Numbered from the stretch's first letter, positions 1 to 14,800 are shown. The stretch: 64,000 bases of DNA from Wuchereria bancrofti (GCA_005281725.1 SSBO01000003.1:9722398-9786397); one strand, 5' to 3'. A program made the numbers and translations. The notes: generated by a model not told the origin, from the sequence alone.

Positions 1-93
1 TTAAATTAATTTCAAATGTACTACATGAATATTAAAAAAAAAAAAACAAATAGTACAATATATTAGTGATAACAACATTTTTTTATCATTTAC

Positions 94-219
94 CTTATCA
101 AATAACCTGAATGCTTCACGATATTCAATAGCTTCCTCTTCACTGACACCTTCCAATTGCTCATTATTTGTTTGTTGTTTCCATCTGCTAAATAGTGACA
201 TTTTTCGATTGTTTGACAT
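94..219 (-). CDS. Calmodulin-like EF-hand protein, first coding exon (partial)
   Basis: Only the first coding exon of a minus-strand gene is in the window. It starts at the ATG at 219-217 and ends at 94, followed by a GTAAAT donor, so the rest of the gene lies before position 1. It codes for 42 residues: a short polar, basic leader and then the segment EEEAIEYREAFRLFDK. This is the entering helix and first loop residues of EF-hand 1 in the calmodulin/troponin C superfamily (compare EF..AF.LFDKDGDG). The exon breaks inside the Ca2+ loop, straight after DK, so the acidic ligands should be on the next exon. The leader of about 26 residues before the helix is longer than in true calmodulin, so a calmodulin-like paralogue is more likely than calmodulin itself. 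No clear spliced-leader acceptor is visible directly upstream. Family call is good; exact orthologue unknown. Confidence 0.72.
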
Positions 220-3200
220 TTTGCGCCTCCTTTTTGTTATATCAATTATTTGAGTAGTAAAAATTTGTAAATTCAGTCAATATTTAGTAATAATATTTTG
301 CCAATAATTGAATTTTATTTGCTTCTGTCGAATATTTCAACATTAGCTATTTTAATGCCAAATAATATCTGAAATGAAAACAAGAAAAGAGAAAATTGAA
401 TATTTTAGTGTCAAATAATATTTGAAATTAAAACAAAAAAACAAAAAAAAAAAAGGAAAGAAAATTGAATATTTCTTAATCAAAAAATATTGTAATCTCA
501 GTTGGAGGGAGATATGATTTAATTATTTGTTTATTCATTAGCTATGTCAATGGCTTCATATTAATTTAATGTCAAATAATATTTGGGAAATTAAGAAAAA
601 GAAAAAAAATTATTCATTTCTTAATTAAATATATATATATTCAGTTGCATGTATGAGTTAATTATTTATTTCTTCGTTTTCCTCTTTTTTTAATTAGCAA
701 ATGCAAATAATTTTAGACATCTTTGCAAATGGAATTAGATAGATTTAATAAATATACCTAAAATAGCTCATTAATTAATTAATTAATTAGTCTATAAATA
801 TTGTTCATGGAAGTGGGATGAAAAAAATTTTTATAAACAATAGCAATTATAAGGCAAAATTTTAAGATAAAATGTTAAGTGTTTTTTGGAAATTCCTTAC
901 AAAGAAATTTTAAGGTTAAAATTTTTACATACATAATTAATTAAGAATTGACAGAATACATATAATAATTAAAAATAAAAGTTTAATTAATAGGAATGTA
1001 CTAAAGTATCGAATCAGTTGATTTCTGTTAAAAATTATGAAAATATAAACGTAGGAAAAAACAAGAAAACAAGTATTTTCTTTTTTCATTAGTATAAAAA
1101 CAAAACTGAAATGATCTATGAAAGAAAAACTTGGAAATGAATAAATATTTCCAAGTAATAATTAAATTTCCAATTTCGACTTGTTACTAAGATGAGATAA
1201 ATTATTTGATAAAAATTAAATTAGATTAAATAGAAACGAAATGTTTGGACAATATTTTAATTAATCGGTGGAAAATTTTTATCGGAAAAATTTTTATCAT
1301 TTTTCTTTGTTAATGAATAATTTTCTGTTATCAATTAGTATCAAATTATCAATGCAGAAGTATTTTTATTATAAAGTACTGTTATGAAAAAAAAAAGTGA
1401 AATAAGCATAAAAGGAAAAAAAATTAAATCACACTTTAAAACTTATTTCCTAATTCGAAATAATAACAGTAAATATTTGATGTCAAATAAAATGGTTTCG
1501 AAATTTTCTTTTCATTTTTTTTATATCATTTTTCTTTTTGTGCTTTTTTTGAACATTTTGAAATAAATTATGGAAGTAAACATGAATATTAAAAATGTTG
1601 TATTAAATAATAATAATAAACTTATAATCCATCAAATTTTTTTAACATATTAATTTCCGTAATGTTTGCATGTTGAAATATTTTATTTCCATTATTTATT
1701 ACCTAAATATATTAAATGTATTATGATTGAATCTAAAAAAAGAAAAAAACATTTTAATTAAAAAAAAAATAAAACCGAAGAATTTTGTTTCGTAAAAAAA
1801 GAAGCGATTATATATCATTTACAAAAATATATTCATTTATATTCGAAATAGGAGAAAAATTAGAGTACTTGCTTAATGATTTGATCATCCGAAAAATTAA
1901 ATCATTTATTTAATGATTCATGTTTAATCATTATTGTTCGAATTATTACTATTTATAGTCCATTAATTATTATTAAATTATTGAAAATTAATAATAAGCT
2001 ATTTCCGTTTATAAATTATTCAATTCATTATACCATCCAATTTACTAATAGCAAAATTAATAGAAAAAGAAAAAATTATTCAATTTAAATATAAAAATTG
2101 ATATAAAATTTCTAATGCAATAAATTAATTACAACGAATATAATAAAAGTAGAAAAAGAAAAAAAAAACTGTTGTGAAATATGCTTCATGTATTTAAAGT
2201 AAAAAGTAATTTCAAAAAAAATGTATATTAGAAGGTTTGCTTTAAGTAAAAGCTATTAGATAATATTAGAATTCCCTTAAGAATTCATTCACAAAAATTT
2301 TTGTACCATTTTAAAATTTTATTTTTTGCCTCCTGCAAAGAAGTATGAGAATTTACAAGTGAAAATGCGAAATAATATTAGTATTATTTCTTCTCTCTTG
2401 CTAAAAAGATTACTAAGTTTAATTTAATCAGACAAAAATTTCATTATTATAAAATTGAAGGAAAAAGAAAGAACGAGGAACGAAAAAGTTTTGCTTTTAA
2501 CAAGTCAATAAAAAAAAAAAAGAAAAATTTAAGAAGATTCAGCAAACAAATCAATTTTCTTTAATTTCTAATTATTGAGAAAGAGAGAGAGAAAGGGAAA
2601 ATGAAAAAAAGAAAAACAATCTTTTTAGCAAATAGCAAAAATCTTTGTTAAATTCCCCGGAGATTTTGCAAATGAGATGGTACTTTTAAAATTAAATTAA
2701 TGATGAGTGAAGTGTTACGAAAGATCTAATTTGGGATGGAATTTACTCCTTACTTACTTCTCTTCCTTCCTAGTACAATTGATGATGATAACGATGATAA
2801 TGATAATTAATGGTGATAGTAATGATTATGAGAGGAAGAAATGAAGGGAGAAAGAGATAGAGGGAAATTTATGAATGATTCAGTTTATTTCAAAATTTAT
2901 TTTTTTTTTTTGTTGGAGCAATAATTAATATATAATTAAGAATTGAGAATATAGTATTAATAATTAAGAATTAATGTAGTGTTAACGTGATTAAAATTTT
3001 CTATGTTTAATATTTATCATTTAATAAATGAATTTAGTAAAAATAATTTCATAGTTTTTTAAATTCTCTATACTTATTGCAAATTAATTATTAAATATCA
3101 TTGTTGACAATAATGACAAAAATTTAACTGATAAAACTTTTCGAATTTAATTTATGAAAAATTTAAGGAAAAAGGGGAATTAGAAAATGTTGATAATATA

Positions 3201-3302
3201 AATTGATGAAGAAATTTTATGTTTACAAATTATATATTAAATTATATATTTTTATGTATTACAAATTATATATTTTTATAATTATTTTTTTTTTAAAAAA
3301 AA

Positions 3303-3398
3303 GGATGATTCATTCATTTAACCAATTCCGAAATAAAATTTTAAAAAAAAGGATGATTCATTCATTTAACCAATTCCGAAATAAAATTTTAAAAAAAA
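3303..3398. repeat. 48-bp tandem duplication
   Basis: Two identical 48-bp units lie head to tail, the second starting at 3351 (each begins GGATGATTCATTCATTTAAC and ends in an A run). The unit is a multiple of three, so a chance open frame reads the same 16 residues twice. The surroundings are non-coding and the frame matches no known protein, so this is a simple recent duplication. Confidence 0.9.
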
Positions 3399-5429
3399 AT
3401 TGAAATAAAATTTTTGTCATTGAAATAAATTTTCTAATATTTAACAAAATGTTTTACAATTTAATTTATTTTATATTCCAATAAAATTAACCTTTTTTTG
3501 AATTTATAATCATATCAAAATTTAAAAATTCCTCACATATTTGCTCTAGAATTGGAAAAATATTTTTATGAATTGATATTTTTTTAAAATAAAGAAAGTG
3601 GTAAAGAGAGAGAGAAAGGGGAGGAAAGAGGGAAAGGAAAGTGAAAGAGAGAGCAAAAAGAGAAAAAAATAAAAAATATCTTTTAAATTATTTGCTTTTC
3701 TTTTCCTTTCCTTTTTTTTTTTGTTTCTTTGAAAGAATTTTTTATAAATTTTTTTTTTCACTCTTAAATTTTAACAAAAATATTGTTGCTTTTACTAAAA
3801 TTTCATCAATGATGTCAGTCATGTTTGATTAGAAGAAATTAGATACTAGTGACAATAAGATTTCGTTTTAAAAATTTTTTAACAAACATGTCAAATGATA
3901 TTGATGTTTACAAGTGACTAAAGAAAAACGGTAAAACAATTACAATTAACTGAAAAGGTGATAATCTAAAGAATAATGGAAGGGAGAGAAAGATAGAGAG
4001 AGGGAAAGGGAAAGAGAAGAAAAGAAAAAAGTGAAATTAAAGAAATTGAAAATATTATTGAAACTTTTAAAAGTCTCATGGGAAGAAAAGAAAAACACTA
4101 TGTTGCTTTTGAATTTTTCAAAAATATTTTGCAAATAAAGTGAATATATAGCATATGTATGAATTTCAGTTTTATAATAATTTTAATACAAAATAATTTT
4201 GCTTCCGTTAATTTTTTTTTTAATGAATAAAACTAATTCAAAAATAACGAGGAGATTGAAATTTTTCATTTAATTTGAAGTTGAAAATGTTGAGCAATAA
4301 TTAAATTTAAATAATATTACTACAATAATACAAAATAAAACAGATGCTATGAATGAAATAAATTAAAAAAAAAATCATGGTAGGTCGAAAAATTAAAAAT
4401 ATTAACAAAAATGCCGCTTGCATATGATTGAAATATCACACATTAAAATAAAAGTGAAATGATAAACAATATCAGACAGAAAAACAAAAAATCTGTCATT
4501 TAACTATAACATATTAATTTATCTTTATTATTATCACTGCTTGCAAATTTCCTTTAATTAAATTGTCTTTATCATTGATTATTAGTGATAAGTATGCTGC
4601 TATTTTGATCCAACAATTTCTTTAAAAGACCAATTTAGCTATTGTTATTTGATGTAAATAAGTGTAATTTCATTCACATTCAACTTCTTCAAAAATGTTT
4701 ATATTTTATCTGTCCATTAATTTCTTTTCCAAAAAAAAAAAAATTAAAAATTGAAAATTTAATTTTTTTTTAACAAAAAAGAAATTATTTGAGAGGAAGA
4801 GAAAAAGTATTAGCAATGATAATAATAAGGAAGTTAGAAAGGAACCAAACAATCTATCTTTCCACCCACACAACAAGAACATAAGATTAGTGAGTGATAT
4901 GATTTGATGTAAATAAGGGTGTAAAGTTCCTTTTTTCTGTTTTTTTTTAATAGATTAGTTCAAAGATAATTTAACAGAAAGAAAGAGACAAAGAGAGAGG
5001 GAGAGAGAGAGGGAGAGGGAGAGAGGAAGGATTACTAATTACATCACAAAATACAATTAACTGTTATTAGTGAGAAAGTGTGGGAGTTGGAAGTGAAAGA
5101 AAAAAATGTTCAAGAAAGGAGGGAAAAAAATTATCAATTTTATCAAAAAGTTAATATTTCAAAAGATTTTATTAAAAAAAGAAAACAGTTACAATGAGAT
5201 AAAAGAAAATGTGAAAGAAAAGACAAATTAATTTCTTTTGATCTTTTAATTACTCATTTTTCTATTTCATTATTACAATTACTCACATCTTATCACTGTA
5301 ATTACTCATTTAATATCACATCACTAAATGATTCATTTTTATCAGTGAATGAAAAAATTATTTGACAGTAGAAAGAGAGAAAGTAAAATTTATGAATTAT
5401 AATCGTTTTCTAAATTTTAATAATAAAAT

Positions 5430-5587
5430 AAAAGATGAATGCAAGTAATGATTAATTTTATTTAAGAAGGATAAATTAAAAATAAAAGATAAATGCAACG
5501 ACTAATTTTAATTTAGAAGGATTAACTAAATCACTAAAACAAAACATGAATGCAATGAATAATTTTAATTAAGAAGAATTATTAAAT
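5430..5587. repeat. Three degenerate copies of a ~50-bp unit
   Basis: Three imperfect head-to-tail copies at about 5430-5480, 5484-5530 and 5540-5587 share the core AAAGATGAATGCAA...AATTTTAATTTAGAAGGATTAA. Copies differ by several substitutions and small indels, so this is an older minisatellite than the 48-bp one at 3.3 kb. Confidence 0.7.
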
Positions 5588-6675
5588 CGTTTTTTTTTTT
5601 GCTTCCTTCCATTTCTTCTTGTTTTCTTCATTTTTTAAACTACTTGAAATATTAATAAAATCGATGGAGGAAAGCAAAAAAAGAAAAAAAAATGGAAACA
5701 AAAATATTTGAAAATATAAATGAATAATAGAAATGGAAAAAAAAAGAAAGAAGGAAAAGAAAAAGAAGAGGAAAGAAGAGGATTTTAAAAGAGAAACAAA
5801 AAAAAAAATGAAAAGCTGCTTTAACTAAAGTATTCAATTTAAATTATTGGTTTCTCTCTTAATCCTTAAAATTATATGCATTTTGATTATTAAATTAATC
5901 AAAATGATTTAAGCAAAAAAAATTTGAAATATAATATAAATTTAAAAAAATTTTTTTTTTCATGCACGAAAAAAGAAAATGAAAAGGTTGAGGAATTATT
6001 ATTTTTGATATGTAAAAATTTCAAATTATATGGCATACAATTGGAATTTTTGATGTAAGATTCAAAAATCAAACGATCAAAAATGCAAATAATATAGCAT
6101 AGATTTTAAAATGTAAAAGATTTTACTGTTAAAACAAATGAGCAGCAATAAAATTTTATTACATTGAATGAAAAAAAAAAAAATTGGATTAATGTCATTC
6201 TGTTATTCTGCAATATAAGCCAGTTTGATGGATCAAAAGTCACTTTTAGCATGAGTTGATTAAATTTAAAGTTGTATTTTGTTTGCTCATTGGACAAATT
6301 AAATAAAGAAAAGATTGAAAATATGTGTATTATGTTACAGTGTAATACAGCTGCTCTTTGACCTCTTACAAAACTAAATCTTTGACCTCAATCATAATGA
6401 TACCCAAAGAATGAAGATAACTGATAAATGATTGCATTTCACTATTTAGCTAACAGTTTATCATTGCTTTTATCTGAACTGAGATACAAAAATATGATTG
6501 CAATGATGAACTTTAATTTAAATACACGAAAAGTAGAATAAAAGTATTACATTCTTACGATTATTTATTAATATTACCATTATTATCATTATCACTATCA
6601 TTATTATTATTCTATTCTCTTATTCAATTGTTCTATTATTATTATTACTATTTACTATTAGAATTATTAATCATG

Positions 6676-6802
6676 AACACTAATTAAAATCTATCAAATC
6701 TAAACTTATACACTTCTGAGAGGAATTAATTTGAATTCCATTCTTTTAAAATTTTTAAAAAAAAATTTTTTTTTAATTTATAAAATTAAAAAAAATTTTA
6801 AA
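6676..6802 (+). repeat. Dispersed repeat, copy 1
   Basis: About 127 bp, starting AACACTAATTAAAATCTATC, recurs exactly 540 bp further on at 7216-7342 with only a few mismatches. The 3' part is a run of A then T blocks able to fold on itself. The 413 bp between the copies show no similarity to each other. It could be a small non-autonomous element or a segmental copy. Confidence 0.85.
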
Positions 6803-7215
6803 CAGAAATAATATAGAATGTACAAAAGTTGAAGATTAAAATGAGCCAAAAATATCACAATGGAATTCATAAATTAGTACCAAATTTATCAAATATAAAT
6901 AATGTTAAAATTGATTAATGCATAATTAATTAATTAACAAAATATAATGTGATAATTTTACAGGAATGAAATAATTTAAAGATAATAAATATCGCAAAAA
7001 AACAGAACACTTTTCTTCTTCTTTTTCGCATTCATCAATAAAACAATTTCTGCTAATTAAGTAATTAAGCGATGAAAAAAATCATTTATCATCATTTATT
7101 ATTATCTCTTCTCATTTTCCTTCTTAATTCCTTTCTTCTCGCTTAAATAATTTTTTGTATTTTTTTTTTCGTTTTCTTTTTTTCCAAGGTTTATGACCAA
7201 ATTATAATTAATATT

Positions 7216-7342
7216 AACACTAATTAAAATCTATCAAATCTAAACTTATACACTTCTGAGAGGAATTAATTTGAATTCCATCCTTTTAAAATTTTAAAAA
7301 AAAAATTTTTTTTTAATTTATAAAATTTAAAAAAATTTTAAA
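7216..7342 (+). repeat. Dispersed repeat, copy 2
   Basis: Direct repeat of 6676-6802 in the same orientation. The shared block includes CACTTCTGAGAGGAATTAAT. Mismatches are confined to a T/C change and one-base differences in A/T runs, so the copies are young compared with their surroundings. Confidence 0.85.
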
Positions 7343-7873
7343 TTTTGTCGACTATTTTTCTAATTTGGTTATTTGATTCCAATATATCATTGCTAAATAA
7401 CTTCAATTATTGTTTAAAATTTAAAATATAAATTTGAGACTAATGTATTCTAAGTGATGATAAATTTTTGATTGAACTTCTACTTAATTAATACAATTTT
7501 TCCTTAATACAATTCTCCCAGTTTCACTTTTTTTCGAAATAGTTCAAATTTTATTTATAAAACATAAATGATAATTGTATAAAATAAAATGTGACAATTT
7601 TGAACATCATTTAATAGGAAAAATTTAATATAATACACCTTAAATTAATAACCTAATTTCAGTAAAGAAATATTTTTTAAAATTTAAAAAAAGAATTATT
7701 TAAAAAAAAAAAATGATTTTTAAAGAAATATACGGTAAGCTATAACAGAACAATCTTTCTGTTTTCATCTTTTTCCCTTTTTTTTTTATTTTACAATTTT
7801 TGAACTAAAACAAAATTGAGAAATGAATGAGTTGATGGTACAACAATCAAAAAAAAATGAAAGATGCAAAAAT

Positions 7874-7930
7874 ATACTTAGAAAAATAAAACATACTTAG
7901 AAAAATAAAACATACTTAGAAAAATAAAAG
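7874..7930. repeat. 19-bp unit tandem repeat, three copies
   Basis: ATACTTAGAAAAATAAAAC is repeated at 7874, 7893 and 7912. The third copy ends in GG instead of C. Simple non-coding minisatellite. Confidence 0.9.
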
Positions 7931-8684
7931 GTTTTCTTCCTTTTTTTTTTTGTTGTTGTTAGAATGAACAATTCACAGAAAATAATTTTGAAGAATTTTT
8001 ATCACTAAGACATGAATGGAATTTAATTTTAAAAGTGGAAATAAGATGGATTTCGCGGTAGAATGCAATTATAGTGTTCTCATAAAAAAAAAAGGAAAAA
8101 AAAAGGAAAATGAGATGACAACAAAATCATTCTTTTTCACAAATGTTTGTTTTGTTTTGGTTTTTTTTCCTATTTTTGGATTTGAAAAGATATTCGAAAA
8201 CGAAAAAAAAAGGAAATCAATCATTTGGTTATTTTTTATTATTTATTTATTTTTTTTTTGTTACATAATTTTATTCAATAAAAAATTATATTTAGTTTCA
8301 CGTAATCAAATTTCTTTCCTTCTTTTCCTTTTCTTTTCCTTTATTTCGGTTTCTTTTTGTTATCTAATTATTAGCTAAATTTTGAAATGATCTAATTTCT
8401 TTCTTTTTTATTTTCAATTATTTTTAAACGGTAAATTAGGATAGATTACAAATTACTAAAATTATAGAATCCTAATTTCATTTGTTAATGTAAAAAAAAA
8501 AGGAAGGAAAAACTTTTTTAGTCAGAAAAAAAGGGATAAAAAAAGAAACTAAGTTTTAATTCGACAATTTTAAAGTATATTAAAATATGAAATATGAAAG
8601 AATATTTTCAGTTTCAAGAAAATGAAATGCGCATTTTCATTACTTTAAAAGTGATACTGATGGTGAATTTCTATTGTTGCTTGT

Positions 8685-8830
8685 TATTATTATTTGTTCT
8701 TCTTATCATTTTTATTATCATTATTATTAATTACTGTTATTGTCATTGTGACTATTATTGCTATTATTATTGTTATTACTACTGTCATCATTATTATTAT
8801 TACTCTTATTATCTTCGGTATTTTCTAATC
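8685..8830. repeat. Degenerate (TTA/TTG)n trinucleotide tract
   Basis: A long run of TTATTATTG/TTATCATTA-type triplets with scattered substitutions. It makes an Ile/Tyr/Cys-rich chance open frame with no resemblance to a protein family. Similar triplet tracts occur near 13.03-13.25 kb and 17.85-17.92 kb. Confidence 0.7.
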
Positions 8831-11800
8831 ATAATTATCGTAATATTAGCGTATCACAGATATTTTTTAGCCCTAATTACTAATTTATGACTCGCAAATG
8901 TTTTTTTTCCTTTCTCTTTTTTTGCAATAATACTTTACAATATAACAAATCCAATTAAAACAGAAAAAAATATAGAAAAAATTCTGTTGAAGTTAAAAAT
9001 TTATAAAATTTAGCGCTCATCAAAATTGAAAATTTAATACCTTTTTTATTTATTTATTTTTTTCATTGTTTCATAAAAAGTATAAAGTGAATGAAAGTAT
9101 GAAAGGGAAAACAAAACATAGTATCTTAATAATTAAGAGATAAGCGCCAATTGATAATGATAAATTTTTTTGTATGTGAAAAATTTTATAAATAAACAAA
9201 AATTAATTATCATATGTATGTTTTGAAATTAAAATTTCATAATGAATAAATTACACTCCTAAAAACTATTCAAGTAACATTTTCCACTCCGTTTGTTTTA
9301 TTTATCACTTTGATAATTTTTCGATCAATTTGAATACTCAAAAATAATTTGAAATACTTTTACATTTTATAAATTTCATCCTACCTCTCAATTGCTTAAT
9401 GTTTTTTCTCTCTACAAATATGCTTCATTTTTGCAAATTTTTTTGTTTCCAAAATTTTCTCATTTGTATATGATTTACCCTTTTTTGCTTCTTTTTACTA
9501 ATTATTATTCTAATATTAATAAAAATTTATTAATAAAAAATTCCGGAAAAATAGTATATTCAACAACTAATCAGGATCTTTTTTTTTTTCTTTTAAGTCA
9601 GTTGCTACGTAAAAAGCTGTAATATGATAAAATCAACAGAAGAAATAGCATGAAAAAGAGTAAACAGTAGCTAATCAAATTAAGTTTAATTTGATAAGTC
9701 AGTTGTTATACATACGAATTGCACAATTGGAAATAATAAACGGAAAAATTATGAAATAAACAAATTAAAAAAATCAAATTATGTTTAGAAGCAATAATAC
9801 ATCAATTATTGCGCACATACAAACAGTTTTTTTTTTTAAATTTCCTTTTTTTTGCTAAACTTTCATATATAATTTGCTAAACTTTCAATCAATTTTGAAC
9901 ATTCAAAAAAAAAAAAAAATTGGGAATACTTTTTTTGTATTGCCAATTTTTCGAAATTTCATCTTATCTTTTAAAAATTCTTTCATAGCAATAAAATAAT
10001 AACATCTTCTATGAGGTAAACATTTGAATTATGGAATAAAATATGCATTAATTAGTCAGTTAATCAACTAATTAATAAATTAAATAAGATAGAAAAAGAA
10101 AATAAAATAAAAAAAGAAAATATTTTATATTCTTTTTTGTTTTCGATGCAATTTACTTTCTTCTCATTAATTATTAAACTAATATTAATAATGGCATAGA
10201 AAATTAAACAAAAAAAGCATGAAATAGTTAATTAGGTTAATTTATAATAAATTAATTGTGTTATGTACAATTAACGATATCATAAAACTGAACAGAATAA
10301 ATTATGAAAAAAGTTATATTAATATTTTTTTCTTTTTACCTTTTCAAGTTAAAATTAAATGTTTTAGTAATTGTTGACAATTTACTGTGATTTCATATCA
10401 ATAAAATAATAAAATCTATAAGATAATTAAATTTTAGAACAGAATATATGTAAACTAACTAGTTAATTAATTAATTAACGAATCAAATTAAATAAAAGAG
10501 CGAAAATAAAAAGAAAAAAAAACAAATGAAAAAATGATAAAGTAGAAAAATGATATCAACAATATGGGAAAGTGAGAGAGAGAGAGGGAGGGAGGGAGAG
10601 AGGGAGAGAGGATGCTACACATCAAATAGTCAATGAAATGAGAAAATAAGAAAAGATTTTCCCAACAATGGATTTTCATGAAAATGACACTATTAAAAAT
10701 GAAAGAAAAAGAAAAGAAGGGAAAGAGATAAAAAGGAAAGAAAAAAATGAAAAGAAAAGAAATGGATAAGCAAACGGAAATGAGAATAAAAGATTGAAAA
10801 TAAAAGAAAAAAAAAAGAGGAAAAAAAAGGAAGAAAGAAGAAAAGGGAATAAATTGCTAAGCCTAAGCTTTACTAAAATATATACCTCATAATACTTCTT
10901 CCTCTTTCCTCTCTTTTCTTTTTCCCTCTTTTCTTCCTTCATTCTTTTCCTTCTTTACTTTTTCTTCATCATTTCTATTACTTGCTATTAAAAGTAAAAA
11001 AAAAAAAACAAGAATTAAATTCACAACGAAGTAAAATGAAATTGAGAAAAAAAAATTTTTTTTAACCAAAAAAAATGCAAGGAGTGAAATTTTATTTCAT
11101 TTTTTGTGTTTTTAAATTAATTAATGGATGATTTAATATTTTTCTAATTTTTAACATAATATTCAAATAAAAATGTAAGAGTATAAAATAAATTTATGCT
11201 ATGAATTTATGAAGGATTAATTTTCATAAAGTTAAAAATGATTATTTCATTAAGTGATTAGAATATCATTTTATTCATAATCGCTTGTAAAATTTTAAAA
11301 TCTTACCTGAAATTAGATAACGAATAGAATGATGTGTTAATCAGTTGAACAATTAATTAGATGAAATGATAAAATGTCTAATGATAAAATTGAAGTTGTA
11401 ATTTGAAACGATTAATACTTCATTGTGTTAAATGATTAAATAATTTTATAAATTATCAATAATCATTAATCTTTAGAAAAGAAATTCGAAAAAAAGAAAT
11501 CGAAAGATTATTATCTGATTCGAAAGATCTTTTTCGACAATTAATATTTCATAATTTACAACGAATAAAATTCAAAAATTCTGTGGAAATTTATGAAAAA
11601 TATTTCATTAATGCTATTCGAATCATGAAAAAAGGGAAAAACACACTAATTTCAACTTTAAAATTTAAATAAACATAGTAATAAATTATTCGCAAATTAT
11701 TAAAATGAACGAAACTTTGAAAGATTTTTTTTTGATAAATGCAACCAAATAAATGACATTTTTTATGAAAAAAATGAAATAAAAATTACAACAAATTTTT

Positions 11801-14800
11801 GTCAATTATTTTTTAGTAATGAAAATTTGTTTTGTTTTTTGTTAAAAAAAGAAGAGAAAAAGAAAAAAACTGATTTAAATTTTTTATATTTTAACAGAGA
11901 TATTTTTGTTTTTTTTTTTCGTTCTTTTTTTTTCAAAAAGTTCTCGAAGCTATTCATTTGTGTATCGGCATTAAAGCATAGAAAATGAATACTTAGCGTC
12001 ATTATGTCCTTTAGTTGATCTTTTCAAAGTAAAAGATTTTTTCGTTTTTTTTCATCGTTTTTTACTGAGCTTTTTTTTTTTGAGAAATTTGATTATTGTT
12101 AATTCCTGAAATGAAATACTTAGTGAAATATTTGTTAACTATTAATAATTATTTGAATTTAAATTAGAAAAATTTAGTTTGTTGATAAATTCAATTTATA
12201 AATTAATACAACTTTTTTTCAATTTATAAAATTTTAATTTTATATAAAATAATACAATTTCAATTTATAAAATAATACAACTTTTTCTTTTTATTGAAAA
12301 GTTTTGAAATGATAAAGATATTTAATTAACATATTAAGATTGTTTAAATTTACAACACTAGTAATTCCATCTAACATTATTTGTCAATTTTTAAATTTGA
12401 AATTGTAAAATTAATCGTATTGAAAATATGAGCTACACAAGTACAATGCTAAAAATTGGTGTGTGTTTATTAAATAAAATGCAAATAATTAGAAATAAGT
12501 TTAACATAGAGTGCAAATGATGAAATAATAGTTATGAAGAAATTTTCACTTATCACAAATATTTCAAGTTGAAAGTGATAATTGCGAGATAATAATCACT
12601 TTCATATACCTATTTCAATTACTGCAACTAATTATTTATTCAAAATTGAAATATGCTATTTAATGTGTTTACTTAATCAACAAAAAAAAAAAAGGATGGA
12701 AGTATTAGATATGATAGATGATAAATCGGATAATTTTGTATGTAATCGTTATGATTGCTAACTACATGCAAACAAAGAAAAAAAAGAGAGGAATAGGGAG
12801 AGAGAGAGAGAAAGGGAATTTTTGAGAATGATATTGATAATGTTAGCAAATTTAATTTTTCCTTTTAATTTACCGCTTGGTTAAAATTAAAAGAATATGA
12901 TAACAACATTTGTTTCGTGTTTCATTTGAGTGTATAGCACATAACTTTAGCTATGAATTTCGTTTGATCATTGCATCATTTTAGTAAATATTTTTAAATC
13001 TTCGAAAATTTCATTGATAGAAATCCCTTCAAACAATATTATTATCATTATTATTATTATTATTGCTAATTAGTATGCTGATATGACTGTCGTTATTTAA
13101 AAAAAGTATAATAATAATAGTAATATCAACCATAATTTTTTTTAACCCTAATATCTTATTCCCAAGCTTAATTGTCATTTGAATAATAATAATATAATAA
13201 TAATAGTAATAATAAACCAATATTAATATTTTCAACTATCATTATAACATATCACTACTAATTGCCATTATTATTTCACAAAATGATATGTAAATTAAAA
13301 AACAGTTAACAAATAAACAAATGTTACAGCGAAATGTTAGTGAAAAAGCAATAATGCTAAAAAAAAGTTAAAAAGCAAAGAAAAGGGAATGAAAACTAAA
13401 ACTAAAAATTTTTATCAGTTAATTTTGTCAATTTTATCATTTTTATACTAAATTTGAAAATCCTAATATCTTTGAGTTCTTTTCTTTTTAATTTTAAAAT
13501 CTCAATATTTATGAATTAGCATGAATATTTTGCTACAGAAAAAAACCAATAATTTATAACTTATGAAAAAGCTAAAAGAAGAAAAAAAAAAGTAATACAA
13601 AATGTAATAATCTTACCATATGATGAAATGAAGCTATAAATGTCATTAAATTTTTAGGACAACAAATAAAATGAATTTCTTATTCCTTCAAATATTTCTC
13701 ATTTTTCTTCGCCATCCAATCATTTGTTCTTATTTTTTATTTTTCATTTTTTCTTTTTTTTTTTTTTTTGATTAAATTTAAAACGTTTCATTTTGCTTTC
13801 TAATAAGAAATACTTTTTCAATTAAGCTATCATTTCAATATATATTGATAATCTAAAATATATTAGTTATCACAAGTTTTTCTTTTTTTTTTAATCCTTT
13901 ATTTTTCTTTTATTTAATTAATCATTTATATCAATTACATGTGCACAATTTGCAACAAGTTAAAATGAAATTTTTTAAAATAATTTGTAAACAGAAAAAA
14001 AAGCAATATGAAAATTGCTCAATTATTTTATAAACTTTTTTCAACTTTTTAAAAATCTTGTAAAAATATTTTCATGTTTAGATTAACGTTAACAAATATA
14101 TCTATTATTTGTTTCAGTATTAAAAATGATATGAACTAAGTGAAATAAAAATGATTGATGAAAAAAAAAGCAAAAGTAAAAGCAAAGCGAAAAAAAATAA
14201 TAAAATTCAATATTTGAAAGTAAAACAAAACAAACTATTATAACAATTCTATTGTTTTTTGAAATTTTAAGTTAATTTGGGAAAAATGAATAAAAAAAAC
14301 TTTTCTTCTTTTGGTTTGTTTTTTATTTTTTCAAACTAAAATTTTACGAAGCATTTTTTTCGTTTGGTTAGTTTCTTAAGCAACTAAACTTATTAATAAT
14401 TTTTTGCTATCGAAAAATTTTTGCTTCGCTTTTTTTTCATTACCTTTTATTTGTGATAAAAGAATTTTTGAAGACGATAATAAGCAGTTAAAAATAAGTA
14501 AAACTTTTTACTTTCAATTGTGACAGTTGATATTATGAAGATAATAACAGCTTAAGAGGAACTAACATCTAAAAGTGTAAGCAAATTGAAAAATTTAATA
14601 ATCATACATCAGTTATAATTTCATCAATTTATTCAAATTGTTTATAAATTACTTGTTAATTTCATTAAGCAAATTATTTACAAACTTTTTTCCTGTTTTC
14701 CTAGATAATTTTTACTTGAATTTATATGAGAATTAATTTAAATTAAAATTTTATCATAAATACTGAATTAATTGTTAAATTTATTCTAAATAAATACAAA

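Noticed and set aside
8016..8890. Two plus-strand open frames of about 100 residues, Phe/Ile/Tyr-rich
   Set aside because: They follow T-rich and triplet-repeat DNA, have no domain, and lack splice or start context.
10488..11069. Three overlapping minus-strand frames rich in Ser/Phe/Leu or Lys/Glu
   Set aside because: They are translations of GA- and CT-rich tracts on both strands.
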